This document shows, piece by piece, positions 36,270 through 45,191 of a DNA stretch of 64,000 bases. This DNA is from an uncultured Opitutales bacterium (GTDB lineage: Bacteria > Verrucomicrobiota > Verrucomicrobiia > Opitutales > Seribacteraceae), in the NCBI GenBank assembly GCA_943787575.1, contig CALSMY010000006.1, positions 110,068 through 174,067 on the forward strand, given 5' to 3'. The translations under genes and the position numbers were made by a program. How positions within the stretch are numbered: the first letter of the stretch is position 1; each line of letters starts with the position of its first letter. The notes beneath the pieces were generated by a model. The model saw only the letters and a program-made list of their open reading frames with translations. It was not told where the DNA came from and searched no databases.

Positions 36270-36768
36270 GCTTCCCTGGGGTAATCTTTTACCTTTATTA
36301 CCCTTATTTATCTTTGCTTCTTGTTCTTACAAGCTGGGATACCCTGAAGTAGGAGAAGGCTTGTTTCATTTACGGGTCAAGAATGATTCGATGGCACCAA
36401 TCTTAGGGGCAAAAGTTGACCGAGAGCTTCGTAAGAAAATACTCAGAAATGGGACTTTTACTTTGATTCAGAACCAAGAAGATGCTGATGTTTCTATCCT
36501 TGTCACGCTTTCCAATTACACTGATTCAACCGAAGCGTACCGACCTGAAGATTCTTTGCTTGCGGCAGGTTTGAATTTAGGCATTTCGGCTAAGATTGAA
36601 CTTCGTGATCAAAAGGATGATATTTTTATGGATAAGCAGGTTAGAGCTAACGCATCTGTTCTCCGCTCTGAGTCTACGAGGTTACCCGAAGAGAGTTCAT
36701 CCTTGCATGCCCTAGCAGAGGAACTAGCCTCTAAAATTCATCTCTCTATCTTGAATCAATCCTGGTGA
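36262..36768 (+). CDS. lptE: LptE-like outer-membrane lipoprotein
   Basis: A 168-residue lipoprotein. It has a short signal peptide with lipobox FASC (Cys at about residue 22) followed at once by SYKLGY, the typical start of LptE/RlpB. LptE plugs the LptD barrel that inserts LPS in the outer membrane. The mature part has the expected alternating strands and helices (VDRELRKKILRNGTFTLIQ, ADVSILVTLSNYTDS). Family resemblance rests mainly on the lipobox context and fold pattern. It starts 8 nt inside the BamD-like gene and precedes rpe. Confidence 0.72.
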   Translation: MIKLPWGNLLPLLPLFIFASCSYKLGYPEVGEGLFHLRVKNDSMAPILGAKVDRELRKKILRNGTFTLIQNQEDADVSILVTLSNYTDSTEAYRPEDSLLAAGLNLGISAKIELRDQKDDIFMDKQVRANASVLRSESTRLPEESSSLHALAEELASKIHLSILNQSW

Positions 36769-36784
36769 AATATTTCTTTAGGTT

Positions 36785-37441
36785 ATGAAAAAAATCTTAG
36801 CTCCCTCTCTTCTAGCTGGTGATCATGGAAATTTGCGTTCTTCTCTGCTTGAAGTTGAACAAGACGGGAGGCAATGGATTCATTTAGATCTAATGGACGG
36901 ACATTTTGTCCCTAACTTAAGTTTTGGACCGCAAACGGTTGCTGATTTGCGACCTCATTCAAAATTGTTCTTCGATGTTCATTTGATGCTAGAACGTCCA
37001 GACCTTTATTTAGATGCTTTTATTAAAGCAGGCTCCGAACTCATTACCATTCATTTGGAACCTCAATACGATCACCAAGCGGCGTTAGATAAAATCCGTT
37101 CAGCTGGGGTCAAGACTGGCTTGGCAATAAACCCTGACACCCCCGTGGAACTTTTCTTCCCTTACCTCGATCAGGTCGATCTTGTCTTGTGCATGACGGT
37201 TAACCCTGGTTTCGGAGGCCAAAGTTTCAAAGGATTTGTTTTAGAAAAAGTACGCGAGCTTGCAAAGCATCGAGAGTCTCAAAACCATTCCTTTTTAATT
37301 GAAGTCGATGGGGGAGTTGGTCCCCAACATGTTGACGAGTGCTTGGATTCGGGTGTTGATGTTTTTGTGGCAGGAACTTCCTACTACAAGTCATCCCCTC
37401 AGGAACGGGCAGCATTTGCCCGTTCCATCGGAGAAGAATAA
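36785..37441 (+). CDS. rpe: Ribulose-phosphate 3-epimerase
   Basis: A 218-residue TIM-barrel epimerase of the pentose phosphate pathway. Landmarks are KILAPSLLAGDHGNL, HLDLMDGHFVPNLSFGP with the metal-binding His and Asp, DVHLMLERPD, TVNPGFGGQSF and EVDGGVGPQHVDECLDSG, VAGTSYYKS. It is the last gene of the plus-strand run and converges on the pyrophosphatase gene. Confidence 0.95.
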   Translation: MKKILAPSLLAGDHGNLRSSLLEVEQDGRQWIHLDLMDGHFVPNLSFGPQTVADLRPHSKLFFDVHLMLERPDLYLDAFIKAGSELITIHLEPQYDHQAALDKIRSAGVKTGLAINPDTPVELFFPYLDQVDLVLCMTVNPGFGGQSFKGFVLEKVRELAKHRESQNHSFLIEVDGGVGPQHVDECLDSGVDVFVAGTSYYKSSPQERAAFARSIGEE

Positions 37442-37464
37442 AAACGGAGTCTTAAAAGTTCGGT

Positions 37465-39663
37465 TTAAAGAAAGGGAGCCAACACTAAGGCTACCACCGA
37501 GATTAATTTCAACAAAATATTCAGGGAGGGTCCAGAGGTATCCTTGAGCGGATCTCCCACGGTATCACCAACCACGGTAGCTTTGTGCAGTTCAGAGCCT
37601 TTTCCGTGAATTTCGCCATTAATTTCATATCCTTCTTCAACCATTTTCTTGGCATTGTCCCAAGCACCACCTGAATTGGATTGAAAGAGGGCAAGAAGAA
37701 CTCCGGATACAGTTACTCCGGCAAGTAAACCGCCAAGCATAGTGGCACCGCCACCAAAGCCTATGGCTACAGGAGTAGCGATCGCGACAAGTCCGGGAGC
37801 CACCATTTCTTTAATTGCAGATTGGGTAGAGATTTCTACGCACTTTCCGTATTCAGCTGAATCAATGGCTTCATCAAAAGAATCTCGGTCGTTTTCGGAC
37901 CATTCGGATGTGGGCTTTCCATCATTAAGCTTCATTACCTCAAGGGCTTTTTTAAGAGCGGGAATGTCACGGAATTGTCGGCGAACTTCATGAATCATAG
38001 ACATCGCAGCTCGACCTACTGCACCCATGGCCAATGCACTGAAAAGGAAGGGAAGCATGGCTCCGATAAAAAGACCAGCCATCACTTTGGGGTGAGTGAC
38101 ATCGATGGACCCAAGAGGTTCAGCATGCGTTTGATCGTAGGATGCAGTAAAGGCGGCAAATAGAGCAAGTGCAGTAAGGGCAGCAGAACCGATAGCAAAG
38201 CCCTTTCCAATTGCGGCGGTGGTATTTCCCACGGCATCTAATTTATCTGTTCTTTCTCTCACTTCCTTAGGTAGTTCAGACATTTCAGCAATTCCACCAG
38301 CATTATCAGAAATCGGACCATATGCATCTACTGCAAGTTGGATCCCTGTATTGGAAAGCATTCCTACTGCCGCAATGGCAATTCCGTAAAGACCAGCCAT
38401 CTCGAATGCGCCAACAACAGCAGCAGCAATTACTAGAACGGGAAGGGTAGTGGATATCATACCCACGCCAAGACCAGCGATAATGTTTGTGGCATATCCG
38501 GTTATAGATTGATCTACAATGGCCTTTACAGGCTTCTTATGAGTGCCGGTGTAGTGTTCTGTAATAAGTCCAATCGCAAGTCCTGCAACCAGTCCAATAA
38601 TCGTAGCCCAAAATACCCCCATCGAAGTAAAGCTTACTCCTCCAAATGTCCAACTTTCTGGTAAAAATTTATCAATGAGGAAATAAGAGGCAGCAATCAT
38701 GAGACCAGAGGATACAAATTCTCCGGTGTTGAGAGCTTTCTGTGGATCGCCATTGTCTCCTACTTTGACTAAAAAGGTTCCTAAAATTGAGGTTATAATC
38801 CCAACAGCACCAAGAATAAGCGGCAGGAAAACGGGAGATAGACCACCTAGAAAATCAACAAAGTCTGTTGAACCTGCAACCATGGCTGCTCCTAACACCA
38901 TTGTGCCGATAATAGATCCAACATAAGATTCAAATAAATCGGCACCCATGCCCGCAACATCACCCACATTATCACCGACATTATCTGCAATGGTCGCAGG
39001 GTTTAATGGATGATCTTCTGGGATGCCCGCTTCAACTTTGCCTACAAGATCAGCGCCAACATCTGCGGCCTTCGTGTAAATACCTCCTCCAACTCTGGCA
39101 AATAGAGCGATGGAGGAAGCTCCAAAGGAAAATCCAGTTAATACGGATAGGGTAGTTGTCAGGCCATCTTTGTTCTCAAAGGCATTAAATTGACCGCTGA
39201 AATAGGCAAACAAACCTCCAAGGCCAAGGATTCCAAGACCGACGACGCTTAGTCCCATTACGGCACCACCCGAAAAGGCAACTTCAAGTGCTTTTCCTAG
39301 GCTGTCCTTGGCTGCATTGGCTGTACGAACATTTGCCTTCGTGGCAACCTTCATTCCCAAATAGCCGGCGAGGGCAGAACAAAAAGCTCCAACCACAAAG
39401 GAGACAGCAACAAGACCATGGCTGTTGGGATTGTTATTACCGCTCCAATATAAGACCGCTGCAACGGCAATGACAAAGATGAAGAGCACACGATATTCAG
39501 CTCTCAAGAAAGCCATCGCACCATCCTGAATGCTCTTTGCGATCTTTTTCATGCGATCAGAACCTTCTGGGATTGCGTTAATAGATTGTGTTTTCCACCA
39601 GGTGAATAAAAGAGCAATAACTCCAATTGCGGGTATAATAATCGGCAGATCGTCCAAGGTCAT
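37465..39663 (-). CDS. hppA: Membrane-bound ion-pumping pyrophosphatase, K+-dependent type
   Basis: A 732-residue integral membrane pyrophosphatase with about 16 helices, coupling PPi hydrolysis to H+ or Na+ export. The PPi/Mg site motif is [20 protein letters not shown], followed by [20 protein letters not shown]. The subclass motif [10 protein letters not shown] has alanine where K+-independent enzymes have lysine, which indicates K+ dependence. Whether it pumps H+ or Na+ cannot be decided by eye. It is divergent from a MORN lipoprotein gene; the leader holds an inverted repeat. It is functionally complementary to the PPi-producing or PPi-using ppdK. Confidence 0.95.
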   Translation of the reverse strand: MTLDDLPIIIPAIGVIALLFTWWKTQSINAIPEGSDRMKKIAKSIQDGAMAFLRAEYRVLFIFVIAVAAVLYWSGNNNPNSHGLVAVSFVVGAFCSALAGYLGMKVATKANVRTANAAKDSLGKALEVAFSGGAVMGLSVVGLGILGLGGLFAYFSGQFNAFENKDGLTTTLSVLTGFSFGASSIALFARVGGGIYTKAADVGADLVGKVEAGIPEDHPLNPATIADNVGDNVGDVAGMGADLFESYVGSIIGTMVLGAAMVAGSTDFVDFLGGLSPVFLPLILGAVGIITSILGTFLVKVGDNGDPQKALNTGEFVSSGLMIAASYFLIDKFLPESWTFGGVSFTSMGVFWATIIGLVAGLAIGLITEHYTGTHKKPVKAIVDQSITGYATNIIAGLGVGMISTTLPVLVIAAAVVGAFEMAGLYGIAIAAVGMLSNTGIQLAVDAYGPISDNAGGIAEMSELPKEVRERTDKLDAVGNTTAAIGKGFAIGSAALTALALFAAFTASYDQTHAEPLGSIDVTHPKVMAGLFIGAMLPFLFSALAMGAVGRAAMSMIHEVRRQFRDIPALKKALEVMKLNDGKPTSEWSENDRDSFDEAIDSAEYGKCVEISTQSAIKEMVAPGLVAIATPVAIGFGGGATMLGGLLAGVTVSGVLLALFQSNSGGAWDNAKKMVEEGYEINGEIHGKGSELHKATVVGDTVGDPLKDTSGPSLNILLKLISVVALVLAPFL

Positions 39664-39704
39664 AGGTTTTATGATTTAAGTTGTGGGCTGATATATCATT
39701 CGAT

Positions 39705-39736
39705 AAATGATCGAAAATGATTGATTTCGATCGTTT
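39705..39736. repeat. Inverted repeat in the hppA leader, within a cluster of GATC sites
   Basis: AAATGATCGAAA (39705-39716) and TTTCGATCGTTT (39725-39736) are 12-bp arms matching at 11 positions (the remaining one would be a G-U pair in RNA), separated by 8 nt. They lie about 42-73 bp upstream of the hppA ATG. Four GATC sites fall within 39709-39766. It could be an operator or a leader hairpin. Confidence 0.4.
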
Positions 39737-39839
39737 ATGATCGATTGAGTGCTCAATAGCAAGATCGAAGTCTTCGTAGTGTCTATTACAAGCCTAGCTT
39801 CTACCTTGCAAATTTTGGGGCAAATGTTTGAATGATAAT

Positions 39840-40985
39840 ATGATGAAGCAATTATCATATGTCCTGCTTTTCCTTTTTATATTTACATCCTGCGAGAATA
39901 GATACCGCAGGGGAGGAGCATCTGCACAACCCCAAGCCTCGGTAGACTCGAAATTTATCGGGAAAACAAACGGTGATGCCTATCAAGTTAGTCAGAGCGA
40001 ATACGATGCAAATTTCGTTACCCGTTATGGGCTACTTTATTTAAAAGCGAGCCAAGATCCCTTTTCCGGTAGAATACTTACGGTAAATTTTGGAGAGAGT
40101 GGGGAATATGTTTCCTCTGATGAATCATGGAAAGAGGGTCGTAAGCATGGAAACTGTTCCAAGTGGTTTTCAAACGGAATCAAAATGTACGAACGAAATT
40201 ACCAGGATGGCAGATGGCACGGGTCAGTTACCCGGTGGTGGCCCAATGGACAGAAAATGTATGTTCGAGCTTACACCAAGGGCGTAAGACATGGAAAAGA
40301 AGCTACTTGGAGATCGGATGGGACGCCATTATCCTTGTCAGTTAACGAAACGCCCAAGGTTGAGGAGGTTCAGCCCTCTGCTTTACAACCTGAGGAAGAC
40401 CTACCAGTGGTTGATCTTTCTAGTCCTGCAGTTTCGTCTGAGCCAGAAGGTAGCTCAGTTAATTTTAGCCCTGATAATGCTTTAGTACCTCAGGATGATG
40501 AGTTGGGCGATTTGCCTGGATTACCTGATGCCAATACTGAAGAAGCTTCAGTAGATGATTTTTCAGGTTTACCTACTTTTCCCCCGATGGAAGAAGATTT
40601 GCCTGGGCTTGGTGAGCCAAGTTCTGAACTTCCTATTCTGCCCAATGCCAATGAGCCGGAAGTAGTACTTCCAGGTCTCGAGGAAACACCATCAGGTGCA
40701 ACAGATGAACCGTTGTTACCCGGATTGCCCGGAGTGGATGATGGAGGCTTGCCAGCATTGCCTGAGTTTGAAGAACCTGCAGCCTCTTCGGATGCGGGCT
40801 TACCCGATCTCCCTGGGCTTCCTGAAGCAGGAGATTCCGAAGGTTTGCCCCCGTTACCCGGCATGGAGGACGAAGGCGGCTTGCCACCTCTACCCGGCAT
40901 GGAGGACGAAGGCGGCTTGCCACCTCTACCCGGTGCTGACAATGGAGGTTTTGACGACTTGCCTGCATTGCCACCTCTTCCTTAA
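39840..40985 (+). CDS. MORN_2-repeat lipoprotein with acidic LPxLP-repeat tail
   Basis: About 381 residues from ATG 39840 (39843 and 39828 are also possible). It has a lipoprotein signal with lipobox FTSC. Three MORN_2/YwqK repeats (residues about 90-160), such as KWFSNGIKMYERNYQDGRWHG, are followed by a 220-residue low-complexity acidic tail built on LPGLP, LPPLPG and LPALP units, ending LPALPPLP. The DNA holds a perfect 36-bp tandem duplication. The role is unknown. The layout parallels the 14335-16032 protein: lipid anchor, MORN_2 repeats, then a Pro-rich repeated tail. It lies upstream of the Rieske gene with an 80-bp gap. Confidence 0.75.
   Translation: MMKQLSYVLLFLFIFTSCENRYRRGGASAQPQASVDSKFIGKTNGDAYQVSQSEYDANFVTRYGLLYLKASQDPFSGRILTVNFGESGEYVSSDESWKEGRKHGNCSKWFSNGIKMYERNYQDGRWHGSVTRWWPNGQKMYVRAYTKGVRHGKEATWRSDGTPLSLSVNETPKVEEVQPSALQPEEDLPVVDLSSPAVSSEPEGSSVNFSPDNALVPQDDELGDLPGLPDANTEEASVDDFSGLPTFPPMEEDLPGLGEPSSELPILPNANEPEVVLPGLEETPSGATDEPLLPGLPGVDDGGLPALPEFEEPAASSDAGLPDLPGLPEAGDSEGLPPLPGMEDEGGLPPLPGMEDEGGLPPLPGADNGGFDDLPALPPLP
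40857..40928 (+). repeat. Perfect 36-bp tandem duplication
   Basis: Two identical 36-bp units (40857-40892 and 40893-40928), each encoding PGMEDEGGLPPL, inside the tail of the MORN_2 lipoprotein gene. Being in frame and exact, it suggests recent expansion by slippage or recombination. Looser copies of the LPxLP unit flank it. Confidence 0.9.
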
Positions 40986-41065
40986 TTGCAGAAACTCATA
41001 AATTTTTTTGCCTCCTTGATGGTGAGCAACTTGGTTTGTTTTTAATCGAAATCTTTAATTAGTAT

Positions 41066-41617
41066 ATGTCTGATTTTAACGAAGAAGAATCCTCAGGTCG
41101 AAGAAAGTTTATTCGCGTTACCACAATTGGAATTTCTGCTGCTTGTGGGATTTTTCCTTTAGCTGCGGGGATTCCTGCTTTACTCGACCCGGTAAAGAAG
41201 AACTCGGGCGAATCAGCCAAAGTTCCTTGGTCAAAAGTTGCTCCGTTTGCCTCACTGCCTGAAGATGGATCACCAGCCAAGTTTGAAGTGGTTCAGGAAA
41301 CAGTGGTTGATGCTTGGACAACTTACAAAGACATTCCGGTAGGAGCTGTTTACTTAACTCGCAAAGAAGATGAAGTAATCGCTTTTAACCTAAAATGTCC
41401 GCACCTTGGGTGTGCCATTGATTTTCGTAAACAAACCAATGATTATTTTTGTCCGTGCCATAATAGTTCCTTCGCACTGGATGGTTCGGTAACTACCGAA
41501 AATAGCCCAAGTCCACGTCCGATGGATACGATGGAAACCAAGGTGGAAAAGGGACAGGTTTGGATTCGTTTTCAACAATTTCGACCTAATATAGAGGAAA
41601 AGATTCCCTTGTCATGA
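41066..41617 (+). CDS. Rieske iron-sulfur protein of a bc-type complex
   Basis: A 183-residue Rieske protein. N-terminal GRRKFIRVTT followed by a hydrophobic segment (about 19-41) looks like an uncleaved twin-arginine signal anchor. The 2Fe-2S site is Cys111-Pro-His113-Leu-Gly-Cys116 and Cys129-Pro-Cys131-His132, with Cys116 and Cys131 as the disulfide pair. It accepts electrons from quinol at the cytochrome b Qo site. Its stop overlaps the start of the cytochrome b gene by 4 nt (ATGA). Confidence 0.94.
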   Translation: MSDFNEEESSGRRKFIRVTTIGISAACGIFPLAAGIPALLDPVKKNSGESAKVPWSKVAPFASLPEDGSPAKFEVVQETVVDAWTTYKDIPVGAVYLTRKEDEVIAFNLKCPHLGCAIDFRKQTNDYFCPCHNSSFALDGSVTTENSPSPRPMDTMETKVEKGQVWIRFQQFRPNIEEKIPLS

Positions 41618-43368
41618 AAATGATTTTTGATTGGCTCGACGATCGTTCAGGCTACCGGAATCTCTTGCACGAGGTTTTATACGAAAAAGTTCCTGGCGGT
41701 GCTCGTTGGAGATATGTCTGGGGGAGTTGTTTAACCTTTGCTTTTTTTACTCAGGTTGTCACGGGAACTCTCTTATGGATGTTTTACAGTCCAAGTGCCC
41801 AAACAGCCTGGGAAAGCGTTTATTTCTTACAGTACCAAGTTTGGGGAGGATGGTTTTTGCGAGGGGTTCACCATTACATGGCTCAGGCGATGATTGTCTT
41901 GCTTGTCTTGCACCTTATGCAAGTCGTGATTGATGGGGCTTACCGGGCACCACGTGAATTAAACTTTTGGTTTGGTGCCTTGATGATGGGGGTAACTTTG
42001 GCTCTTTCGCTAACAGGTTATTTACTTCCATGGGACCAAAAAGGATATTGGGCAACTGCAGTCGCGACTAACTTAATGGCAGAAGTCCCCTTGATAGGCC
42101 CAGCCATTCAACAGGTAGTGGTTGGCGGGGTTGAATATGGGCATCATACATTAACCCGATTTTTTGCTCTTCATGCCGGGGTTTTACCGGCCATGCTCGT
42201 GGGCTTGGTAGTCGTGCACATCTATTTATTTCGAAAGCACGGAATCCATGTTAAGGAACCAAGACCCAAAAAAGACTCATATTTTTGGCCCGATCAAATC
42301 CTCAAGGATGCGATTGCTTGCCTCGCTGTGCTATTGGCTGTGGTTGCACTGACGGTTTATTTTCATGGTGCCCCCCTTGGTCCGCCTGCTGATCCAGCCA
42401 ATGAGTTTCCAGCTCGGCCAGAATGGTATTTTCTATTTCTTTTTCAGTTGCTCAAGTATGTACCTGCCTTTTGGGGAGCAGTCATTATACCAGTCTTTCT
42501 CGCTTTGTGGATCTTTTTGCAACCCTTCATCGGGTCCACCCGACCCGGTCATCAGTTAAATATTGGCTTTTGGTGGACCTTGATTGCAGGTTCGGTTGCC
42601 CTTACTTTATTGGCGTTCTCCGAAGATAACGCCAACCTGCGTCATTCTGCCGCTTTAGAGGAGGCAGATTGGCAGGCAGAACGGGTATTATCAATTGTTC
42701 AAGAAGAAGGTATACCGCCTGCAGGTGCAGTTACTCTATTGAGGAAGGATCATGAAAATAGGGGACGTAATTTGTTTGCTGCCCACTGTGCAAGTTGCCA
42801 TCGCTACAATGGTCATGACGGGCGCGGGTATCCCGTAGATGATGCCCAGTCTGCTCCGGAATTAGCTGGATTTGCCAGTGTGGAATGGATCAGCAAATTA
42901 CTCAATCATGAGCATTACATATCCGAAGAATATTTTGGAGGCACCAAATTTAAGAATGGTACGATGGCCCGAAAAGTTTTGGCCAAATATACTGCTGAAG
43001 AAACTGCCTTACTTCCTCGCATTGCCACCTTGCTTTCCGATATGGCCCAACTTCCTTATCAAACTCCCTTGTCCGAGGATGAGAGAGAAGAATTGCTCGC
43101 CCTCTTTTACAACGATGATTTGGTCTTTCAAGACGGTTTGGCTTGTATCGATTGTCATGACATTGATTCCGAGGATGAGGGTCATGCTCCTGACCTAACC
43201 GGTTATGGTTCCGATGAATGGACAATTGCTTTTCTTGAAAACCCAGAAGATGAAAGGTTTTACGGAGATGAAAATGACCGGATGCCTTGTTATGGAAGGG
43301 ATGGAAAGTTAACAAACGAAGAAATTAAAATCCTGTCAGACTGGATACGCTCCCGTCCGTCCGAGTAA
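41614..43368 (+). CDS. Cytochrome b fused to a diheme cytochrome c domain
   Basis: A 584-residue fusion. Residues about 1-240 are a cytochrome b6-like four-helix bundle with heme histidines in FLRGVHHYMAQAMIVLLVLHLM and GHHTLTRFFALHAG. Residues about 240-340 resemble subunit IV, including the Qo-site motif FPARPEWYFLFLFQLLKY (PEWY). After the last helix come two CxxCH heme c sites, Cys392-x2-Cys395-His396 and Cys511-x2-Cys514-His515, in two small cytochrome c modules. So the quinol oxidase core and its electron exit are in one chain. With the Rieske gene it makes a complete two-gene bc complex. Confidence 0.92.
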   Translation: MKMIFDWLDDRSGYRNLLHEVLYEKVPGGARWRYVWGSCLTFAFFTQVVTGTLLWMFYSPSAQTAWESVYFLQYQVWGGWFLRGVHHYMAQAMIVLLVLHLMQVVIDGAYRAPRELNFWFGALMMGVTLALSLTGYLLPWDQKGYWATAVATNLMAEVPLIGPAIQQVVVGGVEYGHHTLTRFFALHAGVLPAMLVGLVVVHIYLFRKHGIHVKEPRPKKDSYFWPDQILKDAIACLAVLLAVVALTVYFHGAPLGPPADPANEFPARPEWYFLFLFQLLKYVPAFWGAVIIPVFLALWIFLQPFIGSTRPGHQLNIGFWWTLIAGSVALTLLAFSEDNANLRHSAALEEADWQAERVLSIVQEEGIPPAGAVTLLRKDHENRGRNLFAAHCASCHRYNGHDGRGYPVDDAQSAPELAGFASVEWISKLLNHEHYISEEYFGGTKFKNGTMARKVLAKYTAEETALLPRIATLLSDMAQLPYQTPLSEDEREELLALFYNDDLVFQDGLACIDCHDIDSEDEGHAPDLTGYGSDEWTIAFLENPEDERFYGDENDRMPCYGRDGKLTNEEIKILSDWIRSRPSE

Positions 43369-43514
43369 TTTTCTTAATTTGTTTTATATTTTGGCTTAGT
43401 CATCACTTAATCCGAGTGTGTAAAAGTACTTGGATTGGTTAAAGAAATGTTCTATCTAATTATAGGTAATTAAAGTTGGATAATCGCTAAAAAGGTAGAA
43501 AAAGAAAAAATCTA

Positions 43515-45191
43515 ATGACTCAAGTTTACCTTTACCAAGATGGCCAACAAGTTGGTCCCTACGAGCTGGAAGCATTGCAAGGTTGGATTCAGTCTGGACA
43601 ATTACAACCTACCGAACCTGCATGGTTTGAAGGCTGTCCTGGTTGGGTAACTCTTGCCGAAGTCCCTGGAATTATTCTTCCGCAGGGCGGGCAGGGTGAT
43701 CGTTCTTTGGATGTGCCTCCTTTTGAAGCTTATGAAGGGGAGGACCCCTATCTTTTTATCAGTTACTCCCATCAGGACGCTCACTTAGTCTACCCCGAAA
43801 TTACAATACTTCGCGATGCCGGGTACAATGTATGGTACGACGAAGGAGTGGCGGCAAGCAACGAATGGCCGGAAGAAATTGCCAACGCTGTACTTGGATG
43901 CAGTGTGTTTCTTTGTTTTATTTCACCACGAGCTACAGATTCCATAAATTGTCGAAATGAAATCAATTTGGCTTTAAATGAAAAAAAACCATTCTTGGCG
44001 ATTTACCTTGAAGATACCGATTTGCCACCTGGTCTTCGTCTGCGTATGGGTGATTTACAGGCGATTTTGAAAAATAAAATACCCGTTGATAGGTATTTTA
44101 ATAAGGTTTCAGGCACCCTTGATCAATTGCTCGGTCGCAAGACAAAGAAAAATTTGGGTGCTTCCGAAAAAGCAACATCCCTATTTGTTTCTCGGGATGG
44201 CCAAACCTTTGGGCCTTATACTTACGAGCAAGCTAATCAATTTTTACAAACTGGACAATTGTTGGTCACAGACTCAGCCCTGCTTGAGGGACAAACGGAG
44301 TGGAGATCTCTTCCCGATATTTTAGCTATGCTTAAAGAGGCTGCTAGCAGGCAGGCTAGGGCAGTAAGTGCAGACCTTCCTGTAATCCAACAACCTTCAG
44401 TGCCTGCTACAGTTACAGCGAAAGGAAAAAAGAAAAAGAATGTAAAAACACCAGTCAAGGTTCGTGGATTAAACACCAAATCAACCACAGTAAAAGTAAA
44501 AGAAAAGAGTTTGGCTTCCAAATGTATAGCAACCTTAGCCGTTTTTTTTGTAACCGCATTGGTTGTTTGCGGATCGACCTTAGGGTCTTACTTAGTTGCT
44601 CCTTCTCAAGTTGGGCCAATTGTTCGTAAGTTTGGAGTGCCTATAGATCAATGGTTTCCTGGACGAGAAGTAGATTCAGTTGAGATTACTGAGGCTCCTC
44701 CTGGTATGATGGCAGACTTGAGGCTCGCTCCCGAACAATGGCATCATTTACGTTCCTCCGGTATTGTTATCATGCCAATCGAGGGGGAAGTTGGTTTGCA
44801 GGTAATCTCTCCAGTTGATCCCAAATTAGCCATGAATGATGATGATTTGAAAATATTGCAGTACATTGCTCAACACCTGGTTATCTTGGATCTTACGAAC
44901 TCTCAGGTTTCGGACTCTGGCTTGGCGGTTTTGCAAAAGTTTCCCAACCTTAAAAAATTAATCCTGGAGGGATCGAAAAAAATTACCACCGCCGGAGTAA
45001 GAAATGTTTCGACCATTCCGAGCTTGGAACTTTTAAACCTCATTCGATTAAAACTGGACGATACTGTTGTCGATACTCTTTCTCTTATGGGAGGACTGCA
45101 GCAAGTTTTTCTCTATCAGACTGGTCTTTCCAGCGAGGCGATACAGAAATTAAAAGATTCGCGCCCTCGAATGTTTGTTAACGCGGGCTAA
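43515..45191 (+). CDS. GYF_2-TIR-GYF_2-TM-leucine-rich-repeat protein
   Basis: A 558-residue multidomain protein. Residues 2-52 are a GYF_2 (DUF4339) domain (YLYQDGQQVGPYELEALQGW). Residues about 78-205 form a TIR domain (DPYLFISYSHQDAHLVYPEI, then AGYNVWYDEGV, then VFLCFISPRATDSINC). Glu149 in SINCRNEI sits where NADase-active TIR proteins have their catalytic glutamate. A second GYF_2 domain covers 221-272. A Lys-rich linker and one membrane helix (about 335-361) follow. The C-terminal 190 residues contain leucine-rich repeats (about 453-550, for example HLVILDLTNSQVSDSGLAVL). The TIR side should be cytoplasmic and the LRR side periplasmic. Function unknown; signalling or defence is possible. 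Convergent with nth. Confidence 0.85.
   Translation: MTQVYLYQDGQQVGPYELEALQGWIQSGQLQPTEPAWFEGCPGWVTLAEVPGIILPQGGQGDRSLDVPPFEAYEGEDPYLFISYSHQDAHLVYPEITILRDAGYNVWYDEGVAASNEWPEEIANAVLGCSVFLCFISPRATDSINCRNEINLALNEKKPFLAIYLEDTDLPPGLRLRMGDLQAILKNKIPVDRYFNKVSGTLDQLLGRKTKKNLGASEKATSLFVSRDGQTFGPYTYEQANQFLQTGQLLVTDSALLEGQTEWRSLPDILAMLKEAASRQARAVSADLPVIQQPSVPATVTAKGKKKKNVKTPVKVRGLNTKSTTVKVKEKSLASKCIATLAVFFVTALVVCGSTLGSYLVAPSQVGPIVRKFGVPIDQWFPGREVDSVEITEAPPGMMADLRLAPEQWHHLRSSGIVIMPIEGEVGLQVISPVDPKLAMNDDDLKILQYIAQHLVILDLTNSQVSDSGLAVLQKFPNLKKLILEGSKKITTAGVRNVSTIPSLELLNLIRLKLDDTVVDTLSLMGGLQQVFLYQTGLSSEAIQKLKDSRPRMFVNAG

Noticed and set aside
37402..37426. Perfect 10-bp hairpin GGAACGGGCA/TGCCCGTTCC as a terminator
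   Set aside because: It lies inside the rpe coding end and lacks a T-run on either strand, so it is probably coincidental coding sequence.
43515..45191. Considered part of a Thoeris or CBASS-like defence island
   Set aside because: No ThsA/SIR2, cyclase, nuclease or mobile-element genes surround it; neighbours are respiratory and repair genes.
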